Of a stretch of 37,488 nucleotides of DNA, positions 36,968 through 37,488 are shown one piece after another. The position numbers were made by a program, and so were the translations under genes. Each line of letters starts with the position of its first letter. Position 1 is the stretch's first letter. The notes under the pieces are model-generated. The model was not told the origin of the DNA, did not search any database, and worked only from the letters and a program-made list of their open reading frames with translations. The stretch comes from Omnitrophica WOR_2 bacterium RIFCSPHIGHO2_02_FULL_67_20 (GTDB lineage: Bacteria > Omnitrophota > Gorgyraeia > Aquiviventales > Aquiviventaceae), in assembly GCA_001805695.1 (NCBI GenBank), contig MHGT01000032.1, positions 1 to 37,488 of the forward strand, written 5' to 3'.

Positions 36968-37488
36968 ATGTTTACGGGGATCATCCAGGAAATCGGAACG
37001 GTCGAGCGCGTCGAGCGGAAGCGCGGCGTGACGCGCCTTTCGATCCAGGCGCCGAAGACCGCGGCCAGGGTTGCGCCGCTCGAAAGCGTGGCGGTCAACG
37101 GCACGTGCCTGACCGCGGTGCAGGTGGGGCGCGGTCTGATGGTCTTTGAGGTGATCGGAGAAACGCGCGGCCTCACGACGGTGGGAACGCTGCGGCCCGG
37201 CGCGCGGGTCAATCTGGAGCCGAGCCTGACCCTGGTCGACCGGATCAACGGCCATATCCTGCTGGGCCATGTCGACGGCCCGGGCATCATCATTCGGCGG
37301 ACGCAGCGGGCAGGGGAGCTCGTGCTCGAGATCCGCGTGCCGGCGGGCGTGCGCCGCTTCCTGGTGTCAAAAGGCCCGGTGGCGGTGGATGGGGTGAGCT
37401 TGACGGTGGGAACCCGGCTGACCGCGTCGACCTTGACCGTGCACCTGATCCCTGAAACGCTGCGGCAGACCACGCTGTGCCTCGCGCG
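36968..37488 (+). CDS. ribE: Riboflavin synthase alpha chain, 3' end missing
   Basis: 173 codons are present before the window ends; the family is about 200-215 residues. Starts MFTGIIQEIGTV, the canonical N-terminus. Two lumazine-binding repeats are seen: SVAVNGTCLTAV with FEVIGETRGLTTVG in the first, and INGHILLGHVDG and VAVDGVSLTVG in the second. It dismutates two lumazines into riboflavin and the pyrimidine, completing the pathway of ribBA, ribD and ribH. No Shine-Dalgarno precedes the ATG; the nonamer array does. Confidence 0.96.
   Translation, partial: MFTGIIQEIGTVERVERKRGVTRLSIQAPKTAARVAPLESVAVNGTCLTAVQVGRGLMVFEVIGETRGLTTVGTLRPGARVNLEPSLTLVDRINGHILLGHVDGPGIIIRRTQRAGELVLEIRVPAGVRRFLVSKGPVAVDGVSLTVGTRLTASTLTVHLIPETLRQTTLCLA

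Overview
The window reads as one continuous piece of a GC-rich bacterial chromosome, almost entirely coding and with every gene I accept on the + strand. A complete type II secretion (T2SS) set with an outer-membrane secretin shows a diderm. The gene content and the dense sensor-kinase, c-di-GMP and pseudopilin complement would fit an uncultured lineage such as Omnitrophota or another PVC-type or related candidate phylum. That placement is inference; no rRNA gene is present to test it. There are no transposases, CRISPR arrays or tRNAs that I can see.

Layout. 1-11.8 kb is a signalling region: a 5'-truncated sensor kinase, a small helix-turn-helix protein overlapping a ketoacyl synthase, a response regulator, a PilZ-methyltransferase fusion, a short-chain reductase, a membrane sensor kinase, a receiver-only regulator, a second membrane kinase and an HD-GYP response regulator. 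The stretch from about 3.93 to 7.13 kb is much less GC-rich than everything around it, and both of its edges lie inside reading frames. 11.9-14.5 kb is a fatty-acid cluster (fabG, acpP, fabF). 14.5-26.4 kb is a T2SS cluster in the order E-F-G-H-I-J-K-L-M, a MerR-type regulator, an ExeA/GspA ATPase, C, D. At 26.5 kb lies a FabL-type enoyl-ACP reductase. 27.3-32.6 kb is smc, whose P-loop is interrupted by a 561-residue intein with a LAGLIDADG endonuclease. 32.6 kb to the end is riboflavin synthesis (ribBA, ribH, ribD, partial ribE) together with nusB and a PHP phosphoesterase.

Themes. c-di-GMP appears to link several genes: an HD-GYP hydrolase, a PilZ-headed methyltransferase and a GspE with an MshEN-like N-terminal domain. 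Junctions between genes are repeatedly occupied by a striking class of DNA: arrays of 7-9 bp units in one orientation, a short spacer, then the same unit inverted. I count nine such loci, built from five different unit sequences. Several are read through as protein, in prepilin leaders, a signal-peptide extension and protein tails. A separate two-copy element with CCCACCACCT termini folds as a cloverleaf. One copy lies beside a duplicated fabF 3' end and the other abuts the gspM start codon.

Several promoters (fabG, gspF, ribBA) place the -10 box 7-8 bases before the start codon, which predicts leaderless mRNAs. The best candidates for undescribed biology are the inverted short-unit arrays, the cloverleaf element, the intein with its extra helix-turn-helix segment, and the mosaic PilZ-methyltransferase/reductase/kinase island.
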